This document shows positions 34,772 through 43,424 of a DNA stretch of 64,000 bases, piece after piece. The position numbers and the translations under genes are program-made. The DNA comes from Corallococcus silvisoli. Its GTDB lineage: Bacteria > Myxococcota > Myxococcia > Myxococcales > Myxococcaceae. Location of the stretch: positions 62,001 through 126,000 of the forward strand of contig NZ_JAAAPJ010000021.1 in NCBI RefSeq assembly GCF_009909145.1, in the 5' to 3' direction. Numbering within the stretch: the stretch's first letter is position 1; every line of letters starts with the position of its first letter. The notes beneath the pieces are model-generated. The model searched no databases. It saw nothing but the letters and a program-made list of their open reading frames with translations, and had not been told where the DNA came from.

Positions 34772-35509
34772 TCAGGCGTCGTCGTCACCCAGCTGCGCGC
34801 GCAGCCGGGTGAGGCGCAGCGGCCCCACGAGGCCCTGGTGCGCCAGCGTCTGCAGCAGCGACACGGTGGCGCGCACGCGCGCGTCCTGCACCTCGTCGGA
34901 CTCCTGGACGACCTCGTTGTCGAGCAGCGTCTCCAGGTGCTCCGGGTTGATGGACGTGGGGCCCTCCGACCAGGCGATGTCGAACAGCGCCCGCGCGACG
35001 TGCTCGCGCGCCTTGCGGTCCGCGTCGTTGGGCGCCGCCTTGGCGAAGGCCAGGAACAGCGCGTCCACGGACTCCTTGGACAGCGCGGCCAGGGCGGGCA
35101 CCTCGCCCAGGGACTCCTTCACGTAGTCCGCGTCGAAGTGGTCCACCTCCTGCTCGTACCCGAAGGCCTCCTCCAGGAGGATGGAGGCGATGAAGGCGTC
35201 CGACTCCTCGTCGCTCGCGCCTTCCTCCTTCAGCGCCTCGCGCGCCTTCTGGAGGGCGGGCGCCAGGCTCGGGTCTTCCAACAGGGCCCGGGCGGAGGCG
35301 TGCGCGGCCAGGAGCACCAGCGCGGCCTGGGCGTCCGAGGACAGCGCGCGACCACTCACGCCCTGCAGCATCGCGCGCTGCTTGGGATGGGCGTCCGCGG
35401 CGGCCACGAAGTGCTGCTCCTCGGGAGTCAGCGGTTCACCCGCTTTCTCCTTGCGGAGCGTCTCCCTGGCGGCATCGGCGGTGAGGAAGCGGGCGAGGAT
35501 GGGGTGCAT
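34772..35509 (-). CDS. Conserved hypothetical helical protein
   Basis: 245 residues, Glu/Ala/Leu-rich and predicted almost wholly helical (MHPILARFLTADAARETLRK, then LTPEEQHFVAAADAHPKQRA). No signal peptide or catalytic motif. Neutral to acidic, soluble. I do not recognise the family. Divergent from recX across 35 bp. Confidence 0.7.
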   Translation of the reverse strand: MHPILARFLTADAARETLRKEKAGEPLTPEEQHFVAAADAHPKQRAMLQGVSGRALSSDAQAALVLLAAHASARALLEDPSLAPALQKAREALKEEGASDEESDAFIASILLEEAFGYEQEVDHFDADYVKESLGEVPALAALSKESVDALFLAFAKAAPNDADRKAREHVARALFDIAWSEGPTSINPEHLETLLDNEVVQESDEVQDARVRATVSLLQTLAHQGLVGPLRLTRLRAQLGDDDA

Positions 35510-35544
35510 GGCGGGGCCTGTTACCACATGGTAGGGACTCCGCG

Positions 35545-36051
35545 ATGGTTGACGAGCCCGAAGGACCGGAGGCTGTCCAGCGCGCCACCGACGCCTGCCT
35601 TCGCCTGCTCAAGGCGCGGGGCCGCAGCCGGCATGAGCTGACGCTCGCCCTGGAGCGCAAGGGCTACCCCGCGGCCGTCCGGGACGCGGTCCTCGCGCGG
35701 CTCTCCGAGTGGGGCTACCTGGACGACGCGAAGTTCGCCCGCGACCGCGCCACGGCCCTTTTGGGCAAGGGCAAGCTGGGGCCGCGCGCCGTGCTGCAGC
35801 GGCTGCAGGCGCACGGGCTGGAGGGCACCCAAGCCCGTCGGGCGCTGGCCGAGGCGAAGGACGCGGTGGGCTTCGACGCGCTGGCCGCCGCCCGTCAGGT
35901 GCTGGAGCGCCGGCGCCTGGCTGGCCGCCCGCTGGACGCGAAGGAACAGGCACGGGCAGGGCGGCTCCTCCTCAGCCGGGGTTTCGCGCCGGACATCGTG
36001 ACCCAACTGGTGGGAGAACCTTCGCTGGACCCCTCCGGGCAGGACGAATAG
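35545..36051 (+). CDS. recX: RecX-family regulatory protein
   Basis: 168 residues of RecX three-helix repeats: CLRLLKARGRSRHELTLALERKG, then YLDDAKFARDRATALL, then GPRAVLQRLQAHGL and AARQVLERRR. RecX binds RecA filaments and limits recombination. recA itself is not in the window. Closely followed (12 bp) by bamD. Confidence 0.88.
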   Translation: MVDEPEGPEAVQRATDACLRLLKARGRSRHELTLALERKGYPAAVRDAVLARLSEWGYLDDAKFARDRATALLGKGKLGPRAVLQRLQAHGLEGTQARRALAEAKDAVGFDALAAARQVLERRRLAGRPLDAKEQARAGRLLLSRGFAPDIVTQLVGEPSLDPSGQDE

Positions 36052-36063
36052 TTTGGGGGAGTG

Positions 36064-36834
36064 ATGCGCTCCGCCGTCCTCGTCCTGTCCGTCCTGTTGC
36101 TGTCCGCTTGTGCCTCCCTCACCCAGGGGCCCGCGGGTGAGCCGAACTACGCCAACCAGGCCGCGGAGAATCTGGCGCTGGGGGAGGCCGCCCTGGAGGA
36201 CAAGGACTTCCTCAAGGCGGAGAAGTACTTCGACCACGTCCGCACCAAGTTCCCGTACCTGGAGGCGGCCCGCGAGGCGGAGCTGAAGCTCGGCGACCTC
36301 GACTTCGCCCGGGAGATGTACGCGGAGGCGCGCGAGAAGTTCGACTCCTTCATCAAGCTGCACCCCACGCACCCCAAGGTGGACTACGCCGCCTACCGGC
36401 TGGCCCTGTCCTACGTGCAGGAGTTCCCCTCGGAGTTCTTCGCCCTGCCGCCTTCGTACGAGAAGGAGCAGAAGCCCATGTACGACGCGCTCCGGGCCAT
36501 GAACCTCTTCCTGCGCCAGTACCCGGATTCGCAGTACGTGAAGGACGCCAAGGTGCACGCGGACGACGCCCGCCAGCGCCTCGCGCGCCACGAGCTGTAC
36601 GTCGCCTCCTTCTACGCCAAGCGCGAGCGTTGGAAGGCCGTGGCCCAGCGTCTGGAGGGGCTGCTCAAGGACTACCCGGGCACGTCGCTGGAGGAGGAGG
36701 CCCTCTTCGACCTCCATCAGGCGTACGTGAAGCTCAACGACACGGAGCGCGCGCAGAACACGCTGCGCGAGGTCCTCAAGCGCCTGCCGGGCACGCCCGC
36801 CGCCCAGCGCGCCCAGAAGATGCTGGGCTCGTGA
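36064..36834 (+). CDS. bamD: Outer-membrane assembly lipoprotein BamD
   Basis: 256 residues: lipobox LLSAC, then five TPR-like repeats in the BamD order, with EKYFDHVRTKFPYLEAAREA, YAEAREKFDSFIKLHPTHP, AAYRLALSY and AMNLFLRQYPDSQYVKDA. BamD is the essential lipoprotein of the BAM complex that inserts outer-membrane barrels. GTG immediately before the ATG is an alternative start. Its stop overlaps the next gene (GTGA). Confidence 0.93.
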   Translation: MRSAVLVLSVLLLSACASLTQGPAGEPNYANQAAENLALGEAALEDKDFLKAEKYFDHVRTKFPYLEAAREAELKLGDLDFAREMYAEAREKFDSFIKLHPTHPKVDYAAYRLALSYVQEFPSEFFALPPSYEKEQKPMYDALRAMNLFLRQYPDSQYVKDAKVHADDARQRLARHELYVASFYAKRERWKAVAQRLEGLLKDYPGTSLEEEALFDLHQAYVKLNDTERAQNTLREVLKRLPGTPAAQRAQKMLGS

Positions 36835-37535
36835 GACGGCTGGAGGACTGGGGGCGGCTGGGGGGCATCGGCATCGCCGTGCTCGCGGCCGCTGGGGTCC
36901 TCCTCTTCCTGGGGCCGCGCCTGCTGGGCGCCGCGGCCGGGCCCGAGGCGGAGATCATCACCGCCCTCAAGGAGGCCGAACACGACGGGGTGTCGCTCGC
37001 CGTGCCCGGCTCCGCGCTGCCGCTCGTCTCCCGGAAGCTCCAGTACGCCCGCATCGCGGTGTCGGTGGATCCGGCGGGACAGCGCGCGGAGGCCTTCGCC
37101 ACCCTGGACTTCGAAGGCACCCTGGGTGTCACCACCGTCAGCACCGCCGGTGTGGAGGTCGTGCCGTTCACCCGCGAGTCCGGACGGTGGAAGGCCTCGC
37201 CCTCGGTGGCGCCCCGGCTGGTGGCGGTGGTGGCCGCGCTGGAGGCGCGCCGGCAGGCCCTGGCGGCGGGCCGGCCGGAGGCGCTGTCACGGCTGGCGGG
37301 ACCGGGTTCGGACGGCGGGGCGGGGCGGACGTGGGAGGAGGTGGCCCCCTTGAGCCGGCGGCGCGTGACGGCGCAGGCGTGGTACGCGCGGCTGGAGCGG
37401 GACGAGGCGGTGGTGACGGAGCACTACCGGGTGGAAGGAGACCTTCCGGCGCGGCCGGTGGACACCCGAGGAGAGCGTCCGCTTTTGCTCGTGCGCGAGG
37501 GCGATCAATTCTTGTTTTCGCCCGGGCTCATGTAG
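36831..37535 (+). CDS. Membrane-anchored protein of unknown function
   Basis: 234 residues with one N-terminal transmembrane segment (GIGIAVLAAAGVLLFLG) and a large periplasmic part containing EGTLGVTTVSTAGVEVVPF and RRRVTAQAWYARLERDEAVV. No domain recognised. Translationally coupled to bamD (4-bp overlap) and 38 bp before a TPR gene, so it may serve envelope biogenesis. Confidence 0.75.
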   Translation: MRRLEDWGRLGGIGIAVLAAAGVLLFLGPRLLGAAAGPEAEIITALKEAEHDGVSLAVPGSALPLVSRKLQYARIAVSVDPAGQRAEAFATLDFEGTLGVTTVSTAGVEVVPFTRESGRWKASPSVAPRLVAVVAALEARRQALAAGRPEALSRLAGPGSDGGAGRTWEEVAPLSRRRVTAQAWYARLERDEAVVTEHYRVEGDLPARPVDTRGERPLLLVREGDQFLFSPGLM

Positions 37536-37573
37536 GCTACCCGAGGAGGCAGGGGCCCGCGCGGGGCCGAGTC

Positions 37574-38296
37574 ATGGACGAAGCCCTCAAGCAGCTACTG
37601 ACCCTCGGGCGAGGCTCCTTCGAGAAGAAGCAGTACGCCCAGGCCGAGCAGTTCCTGACGAAGGTGGTCGAGCAGAACCCGACCTTCGCCGACGTCTACA
37701 ACATGCTTGGCATCATCTACCACGACCAGGGCCAGTTCGCCCGGGCGCAGCGGGCCTTCGAGTCCGCGCTGCGGCTCAACCCCGCGTACACCGAGGCCGC
37801 GCTCAACCTGGCGGTCATCTACAACGACATGGGGAAGTACGCGGAGGCGAAGGAGGTCTACCAGGCCGCCTTGTCCCGCCAGAAGGGCGCCCCCGGCGAG
37901 CTCGACCCCTACGTCATGAAGAAGGTGGCCAACATGTACGCCGACATCGGCGACGTGTTCGCCTCCAGCGGCGTGTGGCAGAAGGCCATCGACGAGTACC
38001 GCCGCGCGCTGGCGCACTTCCCCGAGTTCGTGGACATCCGCCTCAAGCTGGGCAACGCCCTGCGGGATGCCGGGGACAACGCGGCGGCCCTGGCGGAGTA
38101 CGAACAGGTCATCGCGCAGAATCCGTCGTACATTCCCGGGCGGATCAATTATGGAATCGCCCTCTACTCGGCGGGTCGCCGTGACGAGGCGGTGAAGGTC
38201 TGGGAAGACGTGCTCGTGCGCAGTCCCGGCAACAAGAGCGCGCAGATGTACCTCAACCTGGTGAAGGACCCGGGTAAGGCGGAAGTGACGGGTTGA
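37574..38296 (+). CDS. Tetratricopeptide-repeat protein
   Basis: 240 residues made of TPR units: KQYAQAEQFLTKVVEQNPTF, GQFARAQRAFESALRLNPAY, GKYAEAKEVYQAALSRQ, then GVWQKAIDEYRRALAHFPEF and GDNAAALAEYEQVIAQNPSY. No signal peptide or other domain: a cytoplasmic scaffold. It lies between the bamD-linked membrane protein and the FHA protein gene, on the same strand. Confidence 0.88.
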   Translation: MDEALKQLLTLGRGSFEKKQYAQAEQFLTKVVEQNPTFADVYNMLGIIYHDQGQFARAQRAFESALRLNPAYTEAALNLAVIYNDMGKYAEAKEVYQAALSRQKGAPGELDPYVMKKVANMYADIGDVFASSGVWQKAIDEYRRALAHFPEFVDIRLKLGNALRDAGDNAAALAEYEQVIAQNPSYIPGRINYGIALYSAGRRDEAVKVWEDVLVRSPGNKSAQMYLNLVKDPGKAEVTG

Positions 38297-38333
38297 GCAC
38301 CATGGCAACTTCCATCATCGAGGTCGCGGCACC

Positions 38334-39278
38334 GTGAGCACTCCTGGCGGTACGGCGAAGTCCTTTGCCCTCAAGTTCATCTCCGGGAAGTACCAGGGCG
38401 GTGAGTTCCCGCTGAAGGCCAACAAGCAGATCGTCGTCGGACGGTCGAGCGAGTTGGACATGGTCCTCGTGGAGGACATGGTCTCGCGCAAGCACGCGAA
38501 GATCATGTACTCCGACGGGGCCATCACCATCGAGGACCTGGGCTCCACCAACGGCACCTTCGTCAACGGCGAGAAGGTCAAGCAGGCCAAGCTGAAGGAG
38601 GGAGACCGCATCCTCATCGGGACCTCCATCCTCAAGCTCGTGCACCAGGGCGCGGAGAGCGCCGCCGTGGACGAGAGCGTGGTGAAGCAGAAGCTGGAGG
38701 AGGCCGCCGCCGCCCAGGCCGCGCGCACCACCAAGGCCAGCTCCATGACGGGGAAGATCGAGGAGATCCCCCTCCCGGACCTGCTCCAGCTCTTCCACAC
38801 GTCGAAGAAGAACGGCGTGCTCGTGGTGAACAACGCCCACGAGGGGAAGATCTACCTGCGCCAGGGACGCGTGTACTACGCGGTCATCGACGACAACCAC
38901 AACCTGGGCCCGCAGAAGAGCTTCAACCGCATCGTCACCTGGGAAGAGGGTGACTTCGAGCTGCGCGCCGCGGACAGCCAGGAGTTCATGGTGGAGCTGG
39001 ACTCGTCCACCGAAGCGCTCCTGATGGACGCGCTCCGGCAGCTGGACGAGTTCAAGCGCCTGCAGCCGCAGCTTCCTCCCATGGCCACGGCGCTGCGGAT
39101 CGCGCAGCCGTTGACGGTGCCGCTCAAGGAGCTGACGCCGGAGCTGATGGACGTGCTGCAGCTGGTGCACAACCATGGCTCGCTGGGCGGAGTGCTGGAC
39201 CACTCGGACGGCGACGACGTGCTCACCGCCGAATCGGTGGTGCAGCTCATGAAGCGCGACTACGTGCGCGCGGAGTAG
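38334..39278 (+). CDS. FHA-domain protein with DUF4388 (PATAN-like) region
   Basis: 314 residues. FHA domain at about 20-100 with the phosphothreonine-binding signatures IVVGRSSELDMVL, VSRKHAKI and DLGSTNGTFVNG. A second domain from about 140 (MTGKIEEIPLPDLLQLFHTS, GVLVVNNAHEGKIYLRQGRV) is the DUF4388 region common in myxobacterial signalling proteins. It likely reads Ser/Thr kinase signals. GTG start with GAGGT upstream. It follows the TPR gene and precedes selD. Confidence 0.88.
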   Translation: MSTPGGTAKSFALKFISGKYQGGEFPLKANKQIVVGRSSELDMVLVEDMVSRKHAKIMYSDGAITIEDLGSTNGTFVNGEKVKQAKLKEGDRILIGTSILKLVHQGAESAAVDESVVKQKLEEAAAAQAARTTKASSMTGKIEEIPLPDLLQLFHTSKKNGVLVVNNAHEGKIYLRQGRVYYAVIDDNHNLGPQKSFNRIVTWEEGDFELRAADSQEFMVELDSSTEALLMDALRQLDEFKRLQPQLPPMATALRIAQPLTVPLKELTPELMDVLQLVHNHGSLGGVLDHSDGDDVLTAESVVQLMKRDYVRAE

Positions 39279-39291
39279 GGCGGGGAACACC

Positions 39292-40350
39292 ATGGCGGGT
39301 GACAAGTCGGTGAAGCCGAAGCGCCTCACCGAGATGAGCCACTGCGCGGGCTGCGCGGCGAAGCTCAAGGCGGGGGACCTGGCGAAGGTCCTGGGCGGCC
39401 TCAAGAAGGCCGCCCCCCGCGAGGCACTGGTGGGCTTCAACACCAGCGACGACGCCGCCGTCTACCAGGTGGCGCCGGGCATGGCCGTCGTGGAGACGGT
39501 GGACTTCTTCCCGCCGCTCGTGGACGACCCGTTCCAGTTCGGCGCCATCGCCGCGGCCAACGCGCTGTCGGACATCTGGGCCATGGGCGCGCGTCCGCTG
39601 TTCGCGCTCAACCTGGTGTGCTTCCCGGACGAGCTGCCGCTCAAGACGCTCCAGAAGATCCTCGCGGGCGGCCAGTCCAAGGCGGACGAGGCGGGCATCC
39701 CCATCCTGGGCGGCCACAGCATCCGCGACCCGGAGCCCAAGTTCGGCATGGCCGTCACCGGCGTGGTGCACCCGAAGAAGGTGCTCACCAATGCGGGCGC
39801 GAAGCCGGGGGACGTGCTGCTGCTCACCAAGCCGGTGGGCACGGGCATCGCCACCACCGCCATCAAGCGGGGGCTCGCGTCCAAGGCGCTGACCCAGCGC
39901 GTGACGGCGCAGATGGCCACGCTCAACAAGGCCGCGGGTGAGGTGTTCGCCTCGGGCGCCTTCAAGGTGAACGCGCTCACGGACGTGACGGGCTTCGGGC
40001 TCCTGGGGCACCTGCTGGAGATGATGACCGGCGCGAAGACGCGCGCGGCGGTGGACCTGGAGCGCATCCCGCTCATCGCGGAGGTGCCGGCGCTGGCGGA
40101 GGCCGGCGTGATTCCGGGCGGGACGAAGACGAACCTCGCCCATGTGAAGAAGCACGTGCGCTTCCCGGACGGGCTGCCGGAGCACATCCAGTGGTTGCTC
40201 GCGGACGCGCAGACCAATGGCGGCCTGCTGGCCAGCGTGCCCGCGCGCCATGCGCTGAAGGCCCTCCAGGCGTTGGAGAAGGCGGGCGTGGACGCGGCCC
40301 TCATCGGCGAGGTGCAGGCGGGCCGTCCCGGCATCGACGTGGTGGGCTGA
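39292..40350 (+). CDS. selD: Selenide, water dikinase SelD
   Basis: Makes selenophosphate from selenide and ATP. 352 residues: active-site region MSHCAGCAAKL (Cys21 and Lys24 align with E. coli Cys17 and Lys20; E. coli Cys19 is an Ala here), then NTSDDAAVYQV, ANALSDIWAMGARP, GGHSIRDPEPKFG and TDVTGFGLLGHLLEM. No selenocysteine codon is needed in this version. selA, selB and selC are not in the window. Confidence 0.94.
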   Translation: MAGDKSVKPKRLTEMSHCAGCAAKLKAGDLAKVLGGLKKAAPREALVGFNTSDDAAVYQVAPGMAVVETVDFFPPLVDDPFQFGAIAAANALSDIWAMGARPLFALNLVCFPDELPLKTLQKILAGGQSKADEAGIPILGGHSIRDPEPKFGMAVTGVVHPKKVLTNAGAKPGDVLLLTKPVGTGIATTAIKRGLASKALTQRVTAQMATLNKAAGEVFASGAFKVNALTDVTGFGLLGHLLEMMTGAKTRAAVDLERIPLIAEVPALAEAGVIPGGTKTNLAHVKKHVRFPDGLPEHIQWLLADAQTNGGLLASVPARHALKALQALEKAGVDAALIGEVQAGRPGIDVVG

Positions 40351-40402
40351 GCGGGCCGGATTTCGCCTCCGGCCCGGGGCTCCGTTAACATCCGGGGCGC
40401 GA

Positions 40403-41209
40403 ATGTCGCCTCGCCGCTCCCCCATCTGTCTCCTCGCGCTCGCGTGTCTCCTTCCGGCCCTGGCCGGGGCAGGGGAGCGCGTCGCGCGCATCGTCATCGA
40501 CCCGGGACATGGCGGTGCGAAGGAGGGCGCGAAGGGGCCGGGGGAGCTCTGGGAGAAGGAGGTCGCCCTCCAGATTGCCCAGCGCCTGCGCGACAAGCTG
40601 GAGGCCGCGGGCAGCGAGGTGTTCCTCACGCGCGACCGCGACACGCTGATGGCGCTGTCGGAGCGGGTGGAGTTCTCCAACGTCCAGCGGCCGGACCTCT
40701 TCCTCTCCATCCACGCCAACTCCATGCCCACGAAGCGGCTGCGCGAGCGCACCGAGGGCATCGAGACGTACTTCCTCTCCGCCAACGCGTCGGGTGAGGC
40801 CGCGCGGGCGGTGGCGGACCGCGAGAACGCGGAGGCGCCCACGGCCCGCTCCGCGCGCGGACACTCCACGCTGGCCTTCATCCTGGATGACCTGGCGCGC
40901 ACGGAGGCGCACTCGGATGCGTCCCGGCTGGCCTACGCCATCCACCCGCGGCTGGTGTCCAAGAGCGGCGCGGCGGACCGGGGCGTGCAGCAGGCGCCGT
41001 TCTTCGTCCTCACGGGCGTGGAGGCGCCGGCGGTGCTGATTGAGGTGGGCTTCATCTCCCACCCGCAGGAGGGCGCCCGGCTGGGGAGGGCCGCGTACCA
41101 GGAGACGTTGGCGGAGGCCATCTCGGAGGGGGTGCAGGCCTTCCTGCGGGAGACGCGCCGACGGGACACCTCGCCCTCGCAACCGGTGGCCGGATCCACC
41201 GGGCCCTGA
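40403..41209 (+). CDS. N-acetylmuramoyl-L-alanine amidase (Amidase_3)
   Basis: 268 residues. Signal peptide ICLLALACLLPALAGAG; zinc ligands His36 (VIDPGHGG), Glu in LWEKEVAL and His in LSIHANS; catalytic Glu in LIEVGFISHP. AmiA/B/C-type periplasmic hydrolase that cuts stem peptides from glycan strands in cell separation. It lacks an AMIN or SPOR targeting domain. Confidence 0.93.
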   Translation: MSPRRSPICLLALACLLPALAGAGERVARIVIDPGHGGAKEGAKGPGELWEKEVALQIAQRLRDKLEAAGSEVFLTRDRDTLMALSERVEFSNVQRPDLFLSIHANSMPTKRLRERTEGIETYFLSANASGEAARAVADRENAEAPTARSARGHSTLAFILDDLARTEAHSDASRLAYAIHPRLVSKSGAADRGVQQAPFFVLTGVEAPAVLIEVGFISHPQEGARLGRAAYQETLAEAISEGVQAFLRETRRRDTSPSQPVAGSTGP

Positions 41210-41255
41210 TAAAGCGTGGGGGCTTCACGTCCCCTCCCGTCAGGAGCTTTCCCTC

Positions 41256-41960
41256 GTGCGTTCCTTCCAACGTGGTGCGCTGGAGCTTCGGCCTGTCACC
41301 CTCACGCCCAACGTCAACCGCTACGCGGAGGGCTCCGTGCAGGTGGAGTTCGGCCACACCAAGGTGCTCGTCACCTGCTCGGTGGAGGACCGCGTCCCGC
41401 CGCACCTGATGGGCAAGGGCTCCGGCTGGGTGACGGCCGAGTACGGCATGCTCCCGCGCGCCACGCACACCCGCGGCTCGCGCGAGGCGGCGAAGGGCAA
41501 GCAGTCCGGCCGCACCATGGAGATCCAGCGCCTCATCGGCCGGGCCCTGCGCGCGGCGGTGGACCTGCCGTCGCTGGGGGTTCGCACCTTCACGCTGGAC
41601 TGTGACGTCATCCAGGCGGACGGCGGCACGCGCACCGCGTCCATCACCGGCGCGTACGTGGCGCTGGTGATGGCCCTGCGCTCGCTCAACAAGCCGGGCC
41701 TCTTGAAGAACCTCACGCCGCTGGCCGCGGTGTCGGTGGGCGTGGTGAACGGCGAGGTGCGCGTGGACCTGGACTACGACGAGGACTCCACCGCGGAGGT
41801 GGACCTGAACCTCGTGGCCACGGGCGACGGCCGCATCGTGGAGGTGCAGGGCACCGCGGAGCACAAGCTCTTCGACCGCAAGGCGATGGACGCGATGCTG
41901 GACGGGGGCCTGGCCGCCATCCAGCAGCTCACGGCCGCGCAGGCGAAGGTGCTGGGATGA
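41256..41960 (+). CDS. rph: Ribonuclease PH
   Basis: Phosphorolytic 3' trimming of tRNA precursors. 234 residues: VNRYAEGSVQVEFGHTKVLV, GKGSGWVTAEYGMLPRATHT, GRTMEIQRLIGRALRA, LDCDVIQADGGTRTASITGA and EVDLNLVATGDGRIVEVQGT. GTG start, AGGAG nine bases upstream. Overlaps rdgB by ATGA, the common rph-rdgB pair. Confidence 0.96.
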   Translation: MRSFQRGALELRPVTLTPNVNRYAEGSVQVEFGHTKVLVTCSVEDRVPPHLMGKGSGWVTAEYGMLPRATHTRGSREAAKGKQSGRTMEIQRLIGRALRAAVDLPSLGVRTFTLDCDVIQADGGTRTASITGAYVALVMALRSLNKPGLLKNLTPLAAVSVGVVNGEVRVDLDYDEDSTAEVDLNLVATGDGRIVEVQGTAEHKLFDRKAMDAMLDGGLAAIQQLTAAQAKVLG

Positions 41961-42544
41961 AGCCGAAGCTGCTCTTCGCCACTGGAAACGCGGGCAAGCT
42001 GCGCGAGCTGCGCGCGCTCGTGGGCGACGCCGTGGAGGTGGTGTCCCTCAAGGACCTGCCTCCCGTGCCGGAGCCCGAGGAGGACGGCGCCACCTTCGAG
42101 GACAACGCGGTGCTGAAGGCGCGCGCCTACTCGAAGGCCACGGGGTTGCCCGCGCTGGCGGATGACTCGGGGCTGTGCGTGGACGCGCTGGATGGACGGC
42201 CCGGGGTGCTCTCCGCGCGGTACGCGCCGGGGGATGATCGGGCCCGGTACGAGAAGCTGCTCGGGGAGCTGGAGGGCGTGCCGGACGGGAAGCGGACGGC
42301 TTCCTTCTACTGCGCCCTGGCGCTGGTGACGGGGGAGGGCGAGCCCCGGGTGGAGGTGGGCCGCTGCGAGGGCACCATCCTGCGCGCGCCGAAGGGGACG
42401 AACGGCTTTGGCTACGACCCGGTGTTCCAGGTGGCGGACGGCAGCGGACGCGCCATGGCGGAGCTGGCGCCGGAGGAGAAGGCGCGGGTGTCTCACCGGG
42501 CGAAGGCCTTCGGGCTGATGCGGCGCCATCTGTTGGCGCTTTGA
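41957..42544 (+). CDS. rdgB: XTP/dITP diphosphatase (RdgB/HAM1)
   Basis: 195 residues: LLFATGNAGKLRELRAL, FEDNAVLKARAYSKATGLPA, ADDSGLCVDALDGRPGVLSA, TNGFGYDPVFQV and SHRAKAFGLM. Removes deaminated purine nucleotides from the pool. Translationally coupled to rph. Confidence 0.95.
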   Translation: MKPKLLFATGNAGKLRELRALVGDAVEVVSLKDLPPVPEPEEDGATFEDNAVLKARAYSKATGLPALADDSGLCVDALDGRPGVLSARYAPGDDRARYEKLLGELEGVPDGKRTASFYCALALVTGEGEPRVEVGRCEGTILRAPKGTNGFGYDPVFQVADGSGRAMAELAPEEKARVSHRAKAFGLMRRHLLAL

Positions 42545-42548
42545 CCGG

Positions 42549-42590
42549 GCGGACGGGCGTCAGGAACTGCGAGCTTGCGCGTCCGTCCGC
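42549..42590 (+). terminator. Hairpin after rdgB, before the tRNA cluster
   Basis: GCGGACGG / CCGTCCGC 8-bp stem with a 26-base loop and a short GTT after it. Possible terminator or transcript-processing signal in front of the tRNA genes. Confidence 0.35.
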
Positions 42591-42615
42591 GTTAGGCGAA
42601 GAATGCAGCACTTCT

Positions 42616-42690
<75 letters not shown>

Positions 42691-42732
42691 TTGAAGTGCC
42701 GTGTTGAAGCAGCAGTCGTCGTGGAACGACCA

Positions 42733-42809
42733 GCTCCAGTAGCTCAGCTGGATAGAGCACCGACCTTCTAAGTCGGGGGTCGCAGGTTCGAGCCCTGCCT
42801 GGGGCGCCA
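42733..42809 (+). tRNA. tRNA-Arg (TCT)
   Basis: Acceptor GCTCCAG / CTGGGGC, anticodon loop CTTCTAA (TCT) on stem CCGAC / GTCGG, T-arm GCAGGTTCGAGCCCTGC, discriminator G and encoded CCA. Confidence 0.95.
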
Positions 42810-42902
42810 AATCTGCAGGCTGGGGGGTGTATTTGGGCCTTGTACGGCCTCGGTTTCCACGGTAGGAGACCGCCGCATCAAAGCCGTGACGTGCGAAGTG
42901 AC

Positions 42903-42977
42903 GGCGAATGTAGCTCAACTGGTTAGAGCGCCGGACTGTGACTCCGGAGGTTGCCGGTTCGATCCCGGTCATTCGCC
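42903..42977 (+). tRNA. tRNA-His (GTG)
   Basis: Acceptor GCGAATG / CATTCGC with a genomically encoded G at -1 opposite discriminator C, as expected for tRNA-His. Anticodon loop CTGTGAC (GTG) on stem CCGGA / TCCGG. Confidence 0.95.
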
Positions 42978-42991
42978 CTTCTTTGCTTCCC

Positions 42992-43065
42992 GCGCCTATA
43001 GCTCAACTGGATAGAGCATCGGCCTTCGAAGCCGAGGGTTGGGGGTTCAAGTCCCTCTGGGCGCA
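42992..43065 (+). tRNA. tRNA-Arg (TCG)
   Basis: Acceptor GCGCCTA / TGGGCGC, anticodon loop CTTCGAA (TCG) on stem TCGGC / GCCGA, T-arm GGGGGTTCAAGTCCCTC. It forms the left edge of the lower-GC island. Confidence 0.94.
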
Positions 43066-43120
43066 CTTCCTCAACCCCCCGTGTTCACACTGGAAAGTCG
43101 GCCCGTCGCCGCTCCAGTAA

Positions 43121-43387
43121 ACGGGACCTTCCCGGACGCACCAACGATTTACCAATGAGCTCCTCCGCGCCGCGCTTTCGTGCGGCGCGGATGGTCGGGG
43201 GCTCATCCTCCAGCCGTTGGAGTGCCAGGCTGTCCTGGACGCGCTGGCTTACGCTCGCCAACGTCTGGGCCTTCAGGACCTGGATGACCCCTTGGGGCAC
43301 CGGCTCGACGCCGCATCGCTCTGGTGGCTCCTTTCCACGAAGAGGGTCAACCGCGTTTCGCTTCCGGTGCGGATGCAGGAGTGGTGA
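43121..43387 (+). pseudogene. Start-less reading frame, probable 5'-truncated gene
   Basis: An 88-codon open frame directly after an in-frame TAA, with no ATG or GTG and only one late TTG. The codons look coding (strong G/C third positions, phrases such as QAVLDALAYARQRLGLQDL and AASLWWLLSTKRV). The missing 5' end suggests a broken gene whose upstream part was lost next to the tRNA. An ATG frame overlapping it has poor composition. Origin unknown. Confidence 0.4.
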
Positions 43388-43424
43388 AGATCCGAACGCT
43401 CGGTTTGTGCCGCATCAGTGAGGG

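Noticed and set aside
42810..42902. Extra tRNA or small RNA between tRNA-Arg(TCT) and tRNA-His
   Set aside because: No cloverleaf could be folded; only a short GGCC hairpin-like stretch.
43155..43421. ATG-initiated 88-codon frame in the island
   Set aside because: Ser/Arg/Trp-rich product with poor codon statistics. The overlapping start-less frame looks far more like a protein.
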